Numbered from the stretch's first letter, positions 11,644 through 23,158 are shown. The stretch: DNA of 64,000 nucleotides from Centrapalus pauciflorus (GCA_020465985.1 JAANYP010004635.1:272816-336815); one strand, 5' to 3'. Notes: generated by a model from the sequence alone, not told the origin. A program made the numbers and translations.

Positions 11644-13359
11644 TTAATCCATGTTTACCATACCAATATTTGATACCAGAAAAGTGAACCTTCCCACATC
11701 AAAAGGTTTTGTAAATAGATCAGCTAACTGATCATCATTATGAATTTTGGTAACTTGGATTAATTTCTTCTCATTACAATCCCTTATAAAGTGAAATCTG
11801 ATTTCTATATGCTTGGTTTTTGGAAATTTCACTGGATTTTGCACAATGCTGATTGCACTTGAATTGTCAATGTAGATAGGAGTGGATAAGAAGTTCATAC
11901 CATAGTCTCTCAATTGATTTTGAATCCACATTACCTGGGAGCAACAGCTTGCAGCTACTACATATTCTGCTTCAGTGGATGAGGTGGAAACAGTTGTTTG
12001 CTTTTTGCATTGCCAAGAGACCAATCTTGTTCCCAAGTATTGACATCCACCAGTTGTGGATTTTCTGTCAATATTGCATCCTCCATAATCACTGTCATAA
12101 TAGGCTGTTAGTTCAAGAGGAGAGTCTTTAGGATACCAGAGGCCTAAATGGGGTTGGCCTTTGAGATATCTAAAGATTCTCTTATCAGCAACCAAATGGG
12201 AATCCTTTGGAGAGCATTGAAACCTAGCACACACACAGACAGCAATAATATCAGGTCTAGAAGATGTTAGATACATAAGAGATCCTATAAGAGATCTGTA
12301 TAAATGAATGTCCACATCTATGCCATCTTTGTCTGTATGGAGCTGTTTGTGAGGATCCATTGGAGTACTTGCAACTTTGGTGTCTTGATACCCAAACTTT
12401 TCCAGTATGTCTTTAACATACTTTGATTGACATATGAAGAGACCAGTGGGCTTCTGCTTGACCTGCAATCCTAGAAAGAAAGTGAGTTCTCCCATTGAAC
12501 TCATTTGAAACTTTTTGTGCATTAATGCCTCAAACTCTTTGCACAGACAATCATTTGTTGAGCCAAAGATGATGTCATCAACATAGATTTGTACAAGCAG
12601 AATCTCAGCTTTGATGGACTTTGTGAAAAGTTTTTTGTCCAGAGTGCCTCTCTTGAACCCATTCTGTAGAAGGTATGATGACAGAGTGTCATACCATGCT
12701 CTGGGGGCTTGATGGAGTCCATAGAGAGCCTTGTCTAGCTTGTAGACTCTGTCTGGATACTTGTAGTCCTCAAAACCAGGAGGCTGACACACATAGACCT
12801 CCTCTTCAATTGTCCCATATAGAAAAGCAGACTTCACATCCATTTGATACACTTTAAAACCTTTGAAGCTTGCATAAGCCAAAAACAGTCTGATGGCTTC
12901 AATTCTTGCCACTGGAGCAAATACATCATCATAATCTATGACTTCTTCTTGAGTGTACCCTTGTGCTACTAGTCTAGCTTTATTCTTGATGACTATCCCT
13001 CTCTCATCTTTCTTGTTTCTGAACACCCATCTTGTACCAATGGCTCTCTTTCCTCTTGGAAGATCAATAAGTGTCCATACATTCTGAATCTTGAATTGTA
13101 GCAGTTCTTCCTGTATTGCCTCAATCCAGGATAAATCTTTCAATGCTTCTGATGCCTTTTTAGGCTCTAGCTGAGACATGAAACATGCATGTTCAAAAGC
13201 AGCTAGACTGAATTCAGAAACTGCTTGTTCAGCAGCAGCAGTCTCATTTTGAACCATTTTCCTTGTTTGCACAGGTGTACGTGGATCACCCATTATTTGA
13301 TTGAGAGGATGATACTTGTGAACTCTGAGTGTAGGCTCTCTTTCAGTCTGAAAAGAAGA
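11644..13359 (-). pseudogene. copia pol: reverse transcriptase and RNase H
   Basis: The frame is continuous with protease-integrase except for one in-frame TGA at 13360-13362. After 22 codons comes the first ATG at 13293, giving 549 codons. Seen: the copia RT N-terminal block (WTLIDLPRGKRAIGTRWVF), QMDVKSAFLYG, LDKALYGLHQAPRAWY and the catalytic IYVDDIIFG near residues 235-243 of the 549. RNase H follows with YYDSDYGGC, STSSTEAEY and IYIDNSSA, supplying the acidic residues of the active site, and ends near KTKHIEIRFHFIRD and QLADLFTKP. The domain itself looks undamaged. RT copies genomic RNA and RNase H removes the RNA strand inside the particle. Confidence 0.92.
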
Positions 13360-15117
13360 TCAAAGGTTTGTATCATCTCCATCAGGACCAGTGGATGGTT
13401 CAACTTCAGGAACAGCTTGACTTGAATCTGGGACTGTTTCCCTTTGTGTTGGAGCTGTTCTCTCAGGACTTGGGAGTGGCACTTCAGTGTCTGGATTTGT
13501 ATCATGTTGAGCATTCAGAACTCCTGGGGGATCACATGACAGAAGTGGTATAAGTGTATACTCATCCCAATTATTTGAATCTGCAACAGTTTGAAACTTT
13601 GTGCCAACAGCTTGAGAATTTGTATCAATTCTGTTTGCATTTGCTTCTGCAGTATACTCAACAAAGCTCAGAGAATATGTTAGTGAATCTAAATCAAACA
13701 ACCAATCAGGACCAGTGCCTTTGACATTTGCAGTATTTTCATTAAATTCAACATTTGCACTTTCTTCAATGGTTTTAGACACACTGTTATATACTCTATA
13801 GGCTTTGCTTTGAAATGAGTATCCTACAAAGAAACCTTCTTTAGCCTTACTTTCAAACTTCCCTAAGTGAGTCTTAGTGTGAAGAATGGTGCATGGACAG
13901 CCAAATGACTTGAAAAAGGCTATTAAGGGTTTTCTATTATGGAATAACTCATATGGAGTTTTCCCTTGTGATTGAACAATCTGAACCCTATTTAGAACAT
14001 AATAGGCTGTGTTAACAGCTTCTGCCCAGAAAGTCATTGGCAGTTTTGAATCAGCTAACATTGTTCTAGCATCCTCAATTAATGTTCTGTTCTTTCTTTC
14101 AGCTACACCATTTTCCTGTGGTGTTCTTGGTGCACTATATTGTCTAGCAATACCTTTGGACTCATAAAAACTGTTTAGCATATGATTTTTAAATTCAGTC
14201 CCATTGTCTGACCTTATCACCTTAACTTTTGAGTTGGATTGGTTTTCTATCTTAAGAATAAATAAATTAACTAGCTCAGCAGTTTCATCTTTAGACCTAA
14301 TAAAGTAAACCCAAGTAAATCTGGTGAAATCATCAACAATAACTAAACAGTAGGCCCTTTTATTCAAACTTAAAACAGATGTTGGACCAAATAGATCCAT
14401 ATGAATCAACTGAAGAGCAGATGAGATTGAATTTACTTCTTTGGCCTTATGAGAAGTTTTGTGTTGCTTGCCTTTAAGACATGCTACACAATGATCATCA
14501 CATATGAACTCCTTTTGTGGTAAACCTCTTACCAGATTCTTTTTTACTAAAACATTCATGGACTTGAAGTTCATGTGACACATCCTTCTATGCCAAAGAG
14601 AAGACTCATTGGATGATGCTTTGGATATCAAACAGCTTAAAGTACTTGATTTGAATAAAAGTTCTGTGTCTAAACAGTATACATTGTCCTTTCTTGGTGT
14701 TCTTAGTAAAACAAGATTTTCAGGAATATTAAAATCCTTTGAAAGAACAATGCACTCAGAATCTGTAAACAGAACACTATTTTGTTTGTCACGGATTTGA
14801 GAGACACTTAATAAGTTATACTTAAGCTGTTCAACATACAAAACATCATTGAAAATCATGTTGCCTGCATTAACCGTACCTTTACCTGTAATGTTACCTC
14901 CTTTGGAGTTGCCTCCAAATGCAACAAATCCTCCATCAAAGCCTTTGAAATTTGACAAGCACTCAGAATTGCCTGTCATGTGCCTAGAGCATCCACTGTC
15001 CAAATGCCATCTTGTTTTATGAGGTGACCTGTGGTTGCCCTGCACAAATAAAAGCTTAGTTAGTAGTGGAGTAAACCCAAACCAAATTGGTTTTGGGTTG
15101 GCCTTGTGCACTGACAT
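13360..15117 (-). pseudogene. copia pol: protease and integrase
   Basis: 585 codons from an ATG at 15117 that overlaps the preceding frame by 62 bp. Protease active site LDSGCSRHMTG at residues 39-49 (D40-S41-G42). The GAG-pre-integrase zinc region is LWHRRMCH ... CVACLKGKQH (HHCC). The integrase core shows its DDE triad in HMDLFGP (about residue 240), IRSDNGTEF (about 303) and PQENGVAERKNR (about 338). The C-terminal ~110 residues are a low-complexity S/T/P tail. It stops at TGA 13360-13362, after which the same frame resumes into reverse transcriptase, so this is a nonsense break and not the natural protein end. The ATG is probably not a true start: the frame should be entered from upstream. 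Confidence 0.9.
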
Positions 15118-16867
15118 AACTAAATACTGTTTTTGACTTCTTATATTTAGTGAGATCTACTGATGGAGTCCTTGGAGTGTATTTAGTGATTATATGAGGT
15201 ATCCAGGTATTTTGATCATCTTTTCTTTTAACAGTCTCAGATGATTCATTAACAGTTCCAGATTGATGCTTAGCAGTTTGACCTGTGTTTGTAGTGCTAA
15301 CAGCTTCAGAATTTGCACTAACAGCTTCAGAATTTGCCTTAGCAGTCTGATCTTTTGCATCAGCAGTTTGATCTGAAGATTTGTCCTTGACACACCATAT
15401 TTGTTTAAAACTTAATTTAGGTTTTGCCAAAACTTGTTTCTGGTGTATGGACTGTTTTTTATTAACTTTTGAAAACATGTGATCAACTGTTTTCTTTGGA
15501 ACTGATGTAGCAGAAGGTTTGACCTTTGAATTTTTTACATGAGTAGGACTTGACTTTGTATGAATCACAGTCTGTTTTGCAACAGCTGGTTTATAAAAAC
15601 AATCCTTGGCCAAGTGATTCTTCCTTCCACAGTGAAAACACCTTTTGACTGTTTGAATTTGAGACCCAGTTTTATTTGACAATTTCTGGTTCTTGTTCCT
15701 CTGATTTCCCCTTACCTGCTGTTGTTTGGGAAACTTTTGAACACCATGCTTTTGACATGTGCAGACTGGAACATTTTTACCCTTTCTATTATTCTTTGAA
15801 GAAGATGCAGTGTTACAGTTAGAAGGTACAGAAACCTGTGGAGCAGCATTGCACACACTTATCTTCTCCTTTCCTTTCTTACTGGGGGCTTGGATTTCTA
15901 TAGGTGCACTCATTGTTTTGTGTTCTTTCTCAGCTGCTGTGCACTCACAGTCTCTATTTTGAATCTGATCTTCTTTAGATTCAGGATTGTTATCAAGGAT
16001 AGGATCTACAGTAGTCATAGACTCATCTAATGGTTCATTGACAAGCCTATTAGCAACCTCACTCATTGGATGAATGTATTTGTTGTTGTATGGAGGTGGA
16101 GTAGCTCTGTAGCCTATGCCTTCTTTAGGATTAATATGAGATTTTACCCTATCTTTAAATTGGACTTCCATTAGGTGTTCCAACTTTTGATTAGCCAATT
16201 TGAAGTTACCTTGATCTATATTGACAGATTCTAGTTTCTTATTAGCCTCTAACACCTTTTGTTCAGTCTCTTCTACCTTTTTATTTAGGGATTCTATTTT
16301 CTTATTTAGCTCCTTTTTCTCCCACTCATGATATGTTCTATCATGTCCCATTTGAATCTCATTATCTTTATAGTCATTGATCTGTTTTTCAAGATCTTCT
16401 ATGGCTTGCATGTATTCATATCTCCTTTCTTCCATCTTAGCTAGAGTTTTGCACATGCTCTCATTATGATCTCTGTACTTTTTAACCATATTTTTGCATG
16501 ATTGAGAGCAAAGTTTAGAAGTTACCTCAGATGGTAGTTCAGTGGAGGAGACATTTGATGTTTCTGCCATCAGGGCTTGATTTTGAAATTCTTCCTCTGT
16601 CTGATCACTCCAGTCAAACATATTGTCTTCTTGAGAGACAAGTGCTTGTGATGATGAAGGCTGATTAGTCTGCTGAGACCTTGATGATTGTTGACTTTGA
16701 GATCTGCATTCTCTGGCAAAGTGGCCAAACTTATGACATTTATAACACTCAACTTTTGACTTATCAAAAGCTGGTTTGCCTTCTGTTCTGGCTTGAAAGT
16801 TGGTCCTGCCAGTTCTTTTAAGAAACCTTTTGGCTCTCATGGTCAACATTGCATGTTGCCACTTCAA
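15056..16867 (-). pseudogene. copia gag C-terminus: nucleocapsid and linker
   Basis: 604 codons entered at TTG 16867-16865 with no ATG, in a frame one base off the end of gag. A first CCHC knuckle lies at residues 41-54 (CYKCHKFGHFAREC). A charged coiled coil spans about 136-235, and a second knuckle sits near 410-424 (CFHCGRKNHLAKDC). A Q/T/A-rich tail contains NSEAV and QTAK repeats. Zinc knuckles bind genomic RNA for packaging. It stops at 15056, where the protease frame is displaced by +1 inside the overlap 15056-15117, so a second indel is likely there. Gag-pol is a single frame in typical copia elements. Confidence 0.85.
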
Positions 16868-17712
16868 TCCATCTCTTCAAGCTCATCTGGATGAATTTGT
16901 TCTAGATCTTCAGCATTCAGAGCAAACAGTCCATCATTGGCAACAAAAGCCTCATAGTGAGCTTCAGTAGAGTTGCCATCACCACCTGAAAAGGAATCAC
17001 TGCCATTAGATTTTTCAGATGACAGAAGTGCAGTATTGTGATTATAAGAAAGAGATTTCTTTTTAGTATCAATCTCAGCCTCAAACACTCTCAGACTGTT
17101 GTACAGATCATCCAGTTCTATTTCGTCAAGAGTGTCTTTTGTTCTCCATTGAGCAGCATAAACTGTCAATTCTTCTCCAACAGATCTGAGAAACTTTCTG
17201 TTGACCTCATCTTGATCCAGGCTGACCTTTGCACTTTCCAGTTCACTTATCAGTTTGTTGAACCTGTCAAAGATTTGAGTAAGGTTTTCATTCTTGCCAC
17301 CAGAAAAGTTTTCATACTGCTGTTTCAAAAGATCCATTTGATTTCTCTTGGTACTGGCATTACCAGCAAATCTTTTCTCTAAAGCAATCCAAAGAGAATG
17401 AGCAGTATAAAACTTTTTAAACTGATGTTGATAAGCATTTGGAATAGCTATTTGCAAAAGTGTAAGAGCTTTTACTTCATTCATTCTAGTTTTCCTTTCA
17501 AGTTCAGTTTTTGGAGGAGTTTTGATGGGTTTGCCCTCATCATCAAGTTCAGGATCAACTACAGGAGGAAATTCAACAGCTTCCCATATAGCATAATCAA
17601 TGAATTGAATACGTTGTTTGATCCTGAGCTTCCACATCTCAAAATCAGTGGGCTTGAGCATAGGCACTTTGAGTCCTTGCCCAGATCCACTGCTACTATT
17701 ATCAGATTCCAT
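16864..17712 (-). pseudogene. copia gag N-terminus (capsid-type, UBN2 domain)
   Basis: 282 codons from ATG 17712, 75 bp inside the 5' LTR. It opens MESDNSSSGSGQGLKVPMLK and runs through the FEMWKLRIKQRIQFIDYAIW block characteristic of copia gag (UBN2/DUF4219 families), with FNKLISELE and the DEVNRKFLRSV segment further on. It forms the particle shell. It ends at TGA 16866-16864 in a region where the next frame, displaced by one base, carries on with the nucleocapsid. I see no slippery heptamer at the junction, so a one-base loss (or an assembly error in a T-pair) is more likely than programmed frameshifting. Confidence 0.88.
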
Positions 17713-17772
17713 TGCAAAAGATTAAAAATTAAAAAGAAAGCTTTCGACTTTGAAAAACAAAGAACAACCTGT

Positions 17773-17785
17773 GGCTCTGATACCA
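17773..17785 (-). promoter_or_regulatory. primer binding site for initiator tRNA-Met
   Basis: TGGTATCAGAGCC on the minus strand, two bases inside the 5' LTR. It is complementary to the 3' end of plant initiator tRNA-Met, the usual primer for copia minus-strand DNA synthesis. Confidence 0.95.
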
Positions 17786-17787
17786 CT

Positions 17788-18450
17788 TGTCAGGATCTGA
17801 TCTTAACTATCTAAGATTAACTGATTTGAATTGATCAGAGTGTAAATCAATAATCTTATATTGAATCAAAGTCTAATTAAGAAGTTTGCGGAATAACACT
17901 TAATTATTTTGATAAAAGCTTTCAGAATCAATAACATATAAACATAAGTAATAATCAAAACTGCTTGTATTGCTGAATTAGAATGATTACAATCACCTCT
18001 AATCTGTTTGATTAGACGAAGAACACAACTTATTCTTAGGGTTTTACAACCTTAGAGGCCTATGAAAACTTAAACAAAAAACAAATATAAACTTGAATAT
18101 GCAGAAAACTTCTATACAATAGAAAAACCTATTCTATGTATTTATAATGCTTTCTGATTTGTTTCCTTGAAGGACTCTGACTTCTTTGATAGTAGATATG
18201 CTGGAATCTTCGTGTAGATATCTTTTCCTGAATATCAGCACTTTCTGTTTGTAAAACTGTTGAGCAGCTTGAATCACTTGACAGCTTGAACAGAGCAGCT
18301 TGAGTAGATTTACTCTGGCAGCTTGAACTTTTACACTAACAGCTCGAGATTCTTCAACTAACAACATGAACTTTGTATTTACATAGAAATTCTACTAACA
18401 GTTTGAGAAGTCTAACTAACAGCTTGAACTACTTAGAATATTTCCCAACA
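17788..18450 (-). repeat. 5' LTR of the copia element
   Basis: 663 bp, same ends as the 7711-8373 copy and 658/663 identical. It carries the U3 motif array and the TATA box that would drive genomic RNA. Confidence 0.95.
18139..18146 (-). promoter_or_regulatory. TATA box of the 5' LTR
   Basis: TATAAATA on the minus strand, about 305 bp into the LTR; the 3' LTR has the same box at 8062-8069. The CAGCTTGA-type array lies upstream of it, as expected for U3. Confidence 0.7.
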
Positions 18451-18455
18451 TCCAT
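18451..18455. repeat. target site duplication TCCAT (right)
   Basis: Matches 7706-7710. Confidence 0.95.
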
Positions 18456-18637
18456 GTATAACATGGGAATGATTGAATAATATTGATAAAATATAGATGT
18501 GTTTCAAATAAATATAAGATGAATGATATAAAATAAAGAACTGGTTCTAGACTTCTAGTTATAAAAATAAATTAAAAATATTTCATATATACACAATTAA
18601 TTTAGACCTTAATTTTTATTAAATGTTTGATGTTTTT

Positions 18638-20512
18638 TGTAACATCCCATTTTTGAGACAATTGCGTGGATTTATTTTAGTGGATAATTAATATATTATT
18701 ATTGCGTGGGTCCAATAAGAACCCGATTAGTGGATATATACGTGTCGGGTTTGCGAGTTACGTGTCTCCGGATAATTAATTTAGTGGATTAATTATATAT
18801 TTGGGTTCGTGGAATTAATTGGGTTAAGTGGATATTTATTGTGAAATTGGGGTATCGGGTTCGGGTTAATGGGGCCGGAACCCGCCGAAAATAGAAAAAT
18901 TATATGTACGTCTCTTGCTCCTTTATCCTTCCTTTTTTTCCAAAAAATAGAGTGTGTGTAGTGTGTGTATGTTCGTGAGTTCCAGCTCCAAGAAATCTGA
19001 GTTTCTATTGCTGGATTTGAACCTTCATCTTCTCCAATTTCGTGTTCTTGAGTTCAAGGTAAAAGCTTTCGATTTTGTAGCTTAAATTTGTGTATATATG
19101 TGGTTATGGTTGTGGAAATAGTTTTGGGTTAATATGGTGAAGTTAGTCATGGGTTTGGAGATGTTTCCATGGCTGAAATCGGGTTGGATAGGGGATTTCA
19201 TCCCTGGACAGCAGCTGATCGGCGAGCAGAGAAGGAAGAAGACAGCAGTCAGCGCGGCCGCGATGGGGGTGGGGGGGGCGCGACCGCGATCGAGGCGCGG
19301 CCGTGGTGCCTGGGCGCGGGCGTGATCGAAGGGGGAGGGTCTGGAGCCGGTTTTTGGGGTATTTGGGTTCCGTTTGGGCTGTTTTTGAGTCGGGGTTCCG
19401 TCGGGTTGGTTTGGGTTCGAGTTGGGTTTTGATCGGGTTCATGGAGTTTCGTTGGATTGTTTATTGAGTCGGGTTCTGTTTAGGATTGTTGGGTCGGGTT
19501 TGGAATAAGCTTTCGGGATCCTGTTGAGATTGCAATTGAGTCCGAGTCGGGTTCATGTTCATTATGAGTTTGTGATATGTGTTCGTGAATTTGTGTTAAC
19601 AAGTTGGGATCTGTGTAATTTCAGGGACAAGTCAGCGAGCCGAGCCGAGTCAGAGATTCCGAGATTAGTGGATTGACCAGGTGAGTACCCGAGTTCTTTT
19701 CTAAACCGCGGGACCATTTTCCGAGTCATGATTGTGCAGTTAGCTTTGTATATGTGTATATTGGGTACTGTGAATGAGACAGGGACGCGAGCACAGGTAT
19801 GATTCTATTTCTACATATGTGTTATATGTGTGCATGAGATGAGATCCAGTCCGGGGTCTGTGATGAGTTCCATACGGACGGTGATTCGCGATGTGTGATC
19901 GCGTGGGTTGACTGTCCCTAACAGTCCTTGGAGCGTGTATACACGGCAGGGCCTGTAGCCGGTTCGCGCCCGTGCTACAGGGTGTGAGCTAACCACCGGT
20001 GCGCACGGTCGTTAGCTGGGGAAGGGTCCCCCTCAGTGATTCTGTGTGCAGGGCTTGGGATCTCATGTATGTGTTCATACCTATATTGTGATGATGATTG
20101 CCAGGGACCGAGCTAGAGTTTGCTTTGCGTGTATGTGCTATGTGTATGTGTGTTACGTGTATTCTGTGCAGAGTCTAACCTCGAGTACTCACGAGCTTTC
20201 GAGCTTACGTATTCGAGTCTTCCATGTTCAGGATATCAGTGACAGGATTAGCAGCCGAGTTTGATTAGCTGGGGTCGGGAGCTATCTGGGAAGCTTTGTG
20301 TTAATTTTGTGTAATGATCTGATCAGTACAACATATGTTAGCACCTTTTGGGTTTATGTAATTAGCAGATTATATGTTAGTAGTGTTCATGTGAAAGTTT
20401 TAATTAATAGTGATCTTGAATATCCTATGACATGTCAATAATTGAGTTATTGAGATGTGCCACCTGTGTATTGTATTGACGTGGCATTTCCGGGTCAAGG
20501 GAGGGTGTTACA
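18638..20512 (+). mobile_element. solo LTR, Ty3/gypsy chromovirus (Tekay-like)
   Basis: 1,875 bp from TGTAACATCCC to GGGTGTTACA with TTTTT directly on both sides (18633-18637, 20513-20517). TGTAACA...TGTTACA ends are common in Tekay/Del-type LTRs. No internal region is present, so it is a solo LTR left by recombination between two LTRs. A GC-rich patch at 19240-19335 carries GCGGCCGCG words; short frames there are not credible genes. A diverged relative lies at 25795-27408. It sits inside the Helitron. Confidence 0.75.
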
Positions 20513-20963
20513 TTTTTACTCTTTACTTACAATAAATTAAAATATTAAAAGTTATATGAATAAATAGTAAAAATTAGAAACCTATCTATAAATAATTTGA
20601 TATTTCTTTTATAATTTAATGTTAAAACAATATTATTTAACACTATGTTATTAGGCTAACATTTTAAAAAGGTAATTAAATCTCATCAAAAAAGTTAAAT
20701 TATTAATCTTGTTTTTTATTTGCTTCAAAATAACACAAGAGAAGATTTTTATTTTAGGAATTGATTAACATTAAATGATAAATTTAGAAATGAGTTGGTA
20801 TATAGAATAAATGGTGCATACATTCTTTATTTAGTTATTTAATAATTTATAAAATTAAAAAAGAAATATATATAGAAATTTAGGTGGGAAATAAAAAATA
20901 TAGTGAATCGAGAGTGTGACACGTGGCTTCAAACATTTTTTTATTAATATATATAGATATAGA

Positions 20964-21297
20964 TTGAAAGACACACAAACTCTGAAATCACACAAACATG
21001 TTCAAAAACCTACTTTTTCATATATATAATACAAAATCAAAGTTTTGATATGCTTTTGGGTTGTGGATGATTGGATGAAAGACTTAATTGAAATATACCA
21101 AAAATATTTATATGTAATTTACTAATATAAGACATATTTCATGCAATTTTTGAAGTTGAAAGACTTTTGAGACATTTTGTGGAATGACTTAATCCAAAAC
21201 ATACAAAGATAGATGCTTAATAATGCAGTGATTATAAGATACACACAACACAACTAGATAATTTGTATAAATATAAGTTTTACACACACACACATAT
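20964..21297. other. no recognisable feature
   Basis: AT-rich sequence ending in a short (CA)n run at about 21282-21294. Confidence 0.4.
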
Positions 21298-21748
21298 GAG
21301 TTCAATTGAGTACCACAAATTTTGCGGAATACCGAAGGTAACTCGCTTAAGATCAATTAAAGTACAGAATAAGCAAATGAGAATGAGAATCACGAAGAAA
21401 AGAAAAGAACTCAGATAATTATGTTTAAATTAACAATACAAAACTACTTGCCAAAAATCATACATGAATACACACTATAACTATGTGATATGTGCATGTT
21501 TATATGAACTGTATTGTTACGAACATATATTCACACTAAACATGTTCACATTAAAATTTTCACTTTCACATGAGTTTTAAGATGCTTGAAAATGCGAATA
21601 TATGTATTTTTTTTTTTTACAAATAGTGTTATATTATTTGTATTCATGTGAATATGATAAAAAAAAAATAAAAAAAAACTTTTTTTATAGTTTATTTATA
21701 TCCGAATCCCGTGTGTTCACAGGATATTCATATTTTTTGTTTCGTGAA
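21298..21748 (+). mobile_element. foldback cassette, family alpha copy 4 (no AT borders)
   Basis: Starts GAGTTCAATTGAGTACC and follows alpha-1 (TTTTGCGGAATACCG, TTCACATGAGTTTTAAG) with about 65 bp of extra sequence near 21350-21415. The left flank is (CA)n-ATATG and the right end has decayed, so this older copy lacks the long AT borders. Confidence 0.55.
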
Positions 21749-22036
21749 ATACGTTCAAAAGTACGAATCTGTTGCATTTTATAAATGTCTTATTATAATT
21801 GTCCCGAACAATATATTAATGAAAAATGTGTTTTTAGATAAAAGAATATATAAAGTAGTTTCCCATTAAAAAAAATGGAATGGAAAATAATATTTTATAT
21901 TTATAAAAAGGTTGGTGTTTGGTTATGATGTGTGAAAGTTTTACGTGTTTTCTGTGGCCTTCTTTTCTATTCACACATAACGTGGCGTCCGTAAGTTTGT
22001 TCTATACTTTATACCATCGTCTTTTACTCGTTTACT

Positions 22037-22337
22037 GGTTTATATATCCATGTATTATATGAGTGAAAAAAATATATTTAAATTTATAAATATTCATAAA
22101 AATGTATAAAATAATTGTACAATATTAAATTTATTATAATTAGGTTACTTATTTATTCGATATGTTAATTTAGATTATAACAGAAAGAATCAGATTTTAT
22201 TTGATTTGATTTGGATTGAATTTAAATTAAATTTTGGTAATTAATATGTGGCAAAAGTAAGTTTCAACATGTGACTGATTAAATGGGAAGATGAGAAGTC
22301 GACACATGTCACTTTAGTTATTCATTTAATAATATAA
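22037..22337 (-). mobile_element. decayed Helitron copy
   Basis: On the minus strand the left part resembles the Helitron start at 20963/55300 (TTATATTATTAAATGAATAACTAAAG with CACATGT). The other end has the CATATAATACATGG stem but CCAG in place of CTAG. Confidence 0.4.
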
Positions 22338-22348
22338 ATTGATTTAAA

Positions 22349-22647
22349 GGTTTATTATAAAAAAATCAACATATTTTTACGGTTTTTGTGTTTTCGTATT
22401 TCAATGTTAATTTTTTCTAGAAAAGTCATCGAACTAAAAAAATGTTTTTAGTATTTTAAAATTTGACCATTAGAGTCTAGTAATAATTGGTAACCCTAGT
22501 TTTTTTAAAAATTGAAAATAAGATTCTACTAGCCAAATTTTACTAAACAAAAAAAATTAACTTGATGATCTTTTTAGAAAAAAATAATATGAATGAACAA
22601 AAACACAAAAAAAAACATGAAAACTGTTTTTTTTTCATAATAAACCC
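22349..22647. mobile_element. foldback MITE, GGGTTTATTATG family, copy 1
   Basis: Begins GGTTTATTATAAAAAAATC and ends TTTTTTTCATAATAAACCC, an inverted pair. The interior is a near-palindrome with words shared with 31101-31400, 31849-32173 and 32970-33275. Confidence 0.6.
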
Positions 22648-22981
22648 TTCATTTAATGGATAAATATGTAAATAATATGTATTTTTATATTCACACATAT
22701 AAATTTTTGTAGTGTTTGTATATAATGCCAAGCAACTAATTATTTATCCTTATGAGCAACCTTAACATCCTCAACATGTTTTTAGAAAAAGGTAATTAAT
22801 TGTTAGTGGTTACCCAAATTTTAATAATATGATAAATTTATTATTTTTTTTTACAATTATGCTCCTTTTTATCATAATTAATTCTTTTTTACGTGGTAAT
22901 GTCAAATAAAAATAAATTCTTTGTAAGTGATTTGTTGAAACTTTTTCGTGGTGATTGAAAAGAATCACGATGAGACTATAA

Positions 22982-23158
22982 AGACTATTGGAGGAAAGAG
23001 ACAAGAACTGGTATAATAAGTTCATCGATGAAAAATATAGAAATGTCAACACATGTAGTAATGTGAATACAACTAGGATAGTTCCAAACAATTCAACGAT
23101 CGAGTTGTCATTAGCTATGGAGGAGCAACAAGCCATTGATGTTCCCTCAATTCGTTAA
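22982..23158 (+). pseudogene. orphan exon-like fragment, unidentified
   Basis: 58 open codons ending at TAA 23156-23158. The translation is charged and non-repetitive, from RLLEERDKNWYNKFIDEKYR through to NNSTIELSLAMEEQQ and IDVPSIR, unlike the A/T-derived noise elsewhere. A stop (TAA) immediately precedes it and there is no ATG, so it would be an exon piece. I do not recognise the family. Confidence 0.3.

Larger units (their letters stand above)
7711..18450 (-). mobile_element. Ty1/copia LTR retrotransposon, SIRE/Maximus type, complete but disabled
   Basis: A 10,740-bp element on the minus strand bounded by two 663-bp LTRs (TG...CA) and a TCCAT duplication. Order from the 5' LTR: tRNA-Met primer site, gag, nucleocapsid/linker with two CCHC knuckles, protease, integrase, reverse transcriptase, RNase H (PR-INT-RT-RH order defines copia), a 341-bp gap, a separate 3' frame of 931 codons, polypurine tract, 3' LTR. 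The LTRs differ at 5 of 663 sites (0.75%); at the often-used rate of 1.3e-8 per site per year this is roughly 0.3 million years (inference). Frames are broken at 16866, within 15056-15117, at 13360-13362 and three times in the 3' frame, so it could move only with proteins supplied by relatives. Confidence 0.95.
7695..20963 (-). mobile_element. Helitron, non-autonomous, split by two LTR insertions
   Basis: Read on the minus strand the element starts TCTATATCTATATATATT at 20963 (preceded by A) and ends ...CTAG at 7695 (followed by T), the A|TC...CTAG|T layout of Helitrons. Eight bases before the CTAG is a stem, CCATG-TATA-CATGG, which only becomes continuous when the copia element and one TCCAT copy are removed (7701-7710 joined to 18456 onward). 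Removing the copia insertion and the solo LTR at 18638-20512 leaves about 650 bp, a normal size for a non-autonomous Helitron. No Rep/helicase is encoded. Confidence 0.7.

Noticed and set aside
16860..16870. Programmed -1 frameshift in gag
   Set aside because: No slippery heptamer or obvious downstream structure; copia gag-pol is usually one frame.
19134..19442. Overlapping frames on both strands in a GC-rich patch
   Set aside because: Inside the solo LTR; low-complexity Arg/Gly/Pro translation.
22321..22330. TTCATTTAAT as a target duplication of the foldback at 22349-22647
   Set aside because: The left copy is 18 bp away from the element's start, so the match with 22648-22657 may be chance.
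22810..23136. 108-codon minus-strand frame with hydrophobic residues
   Set aside because: Lies opposite the better-looking plus-strand fragment 22982-23158 and is rich in F/L from T-runs.
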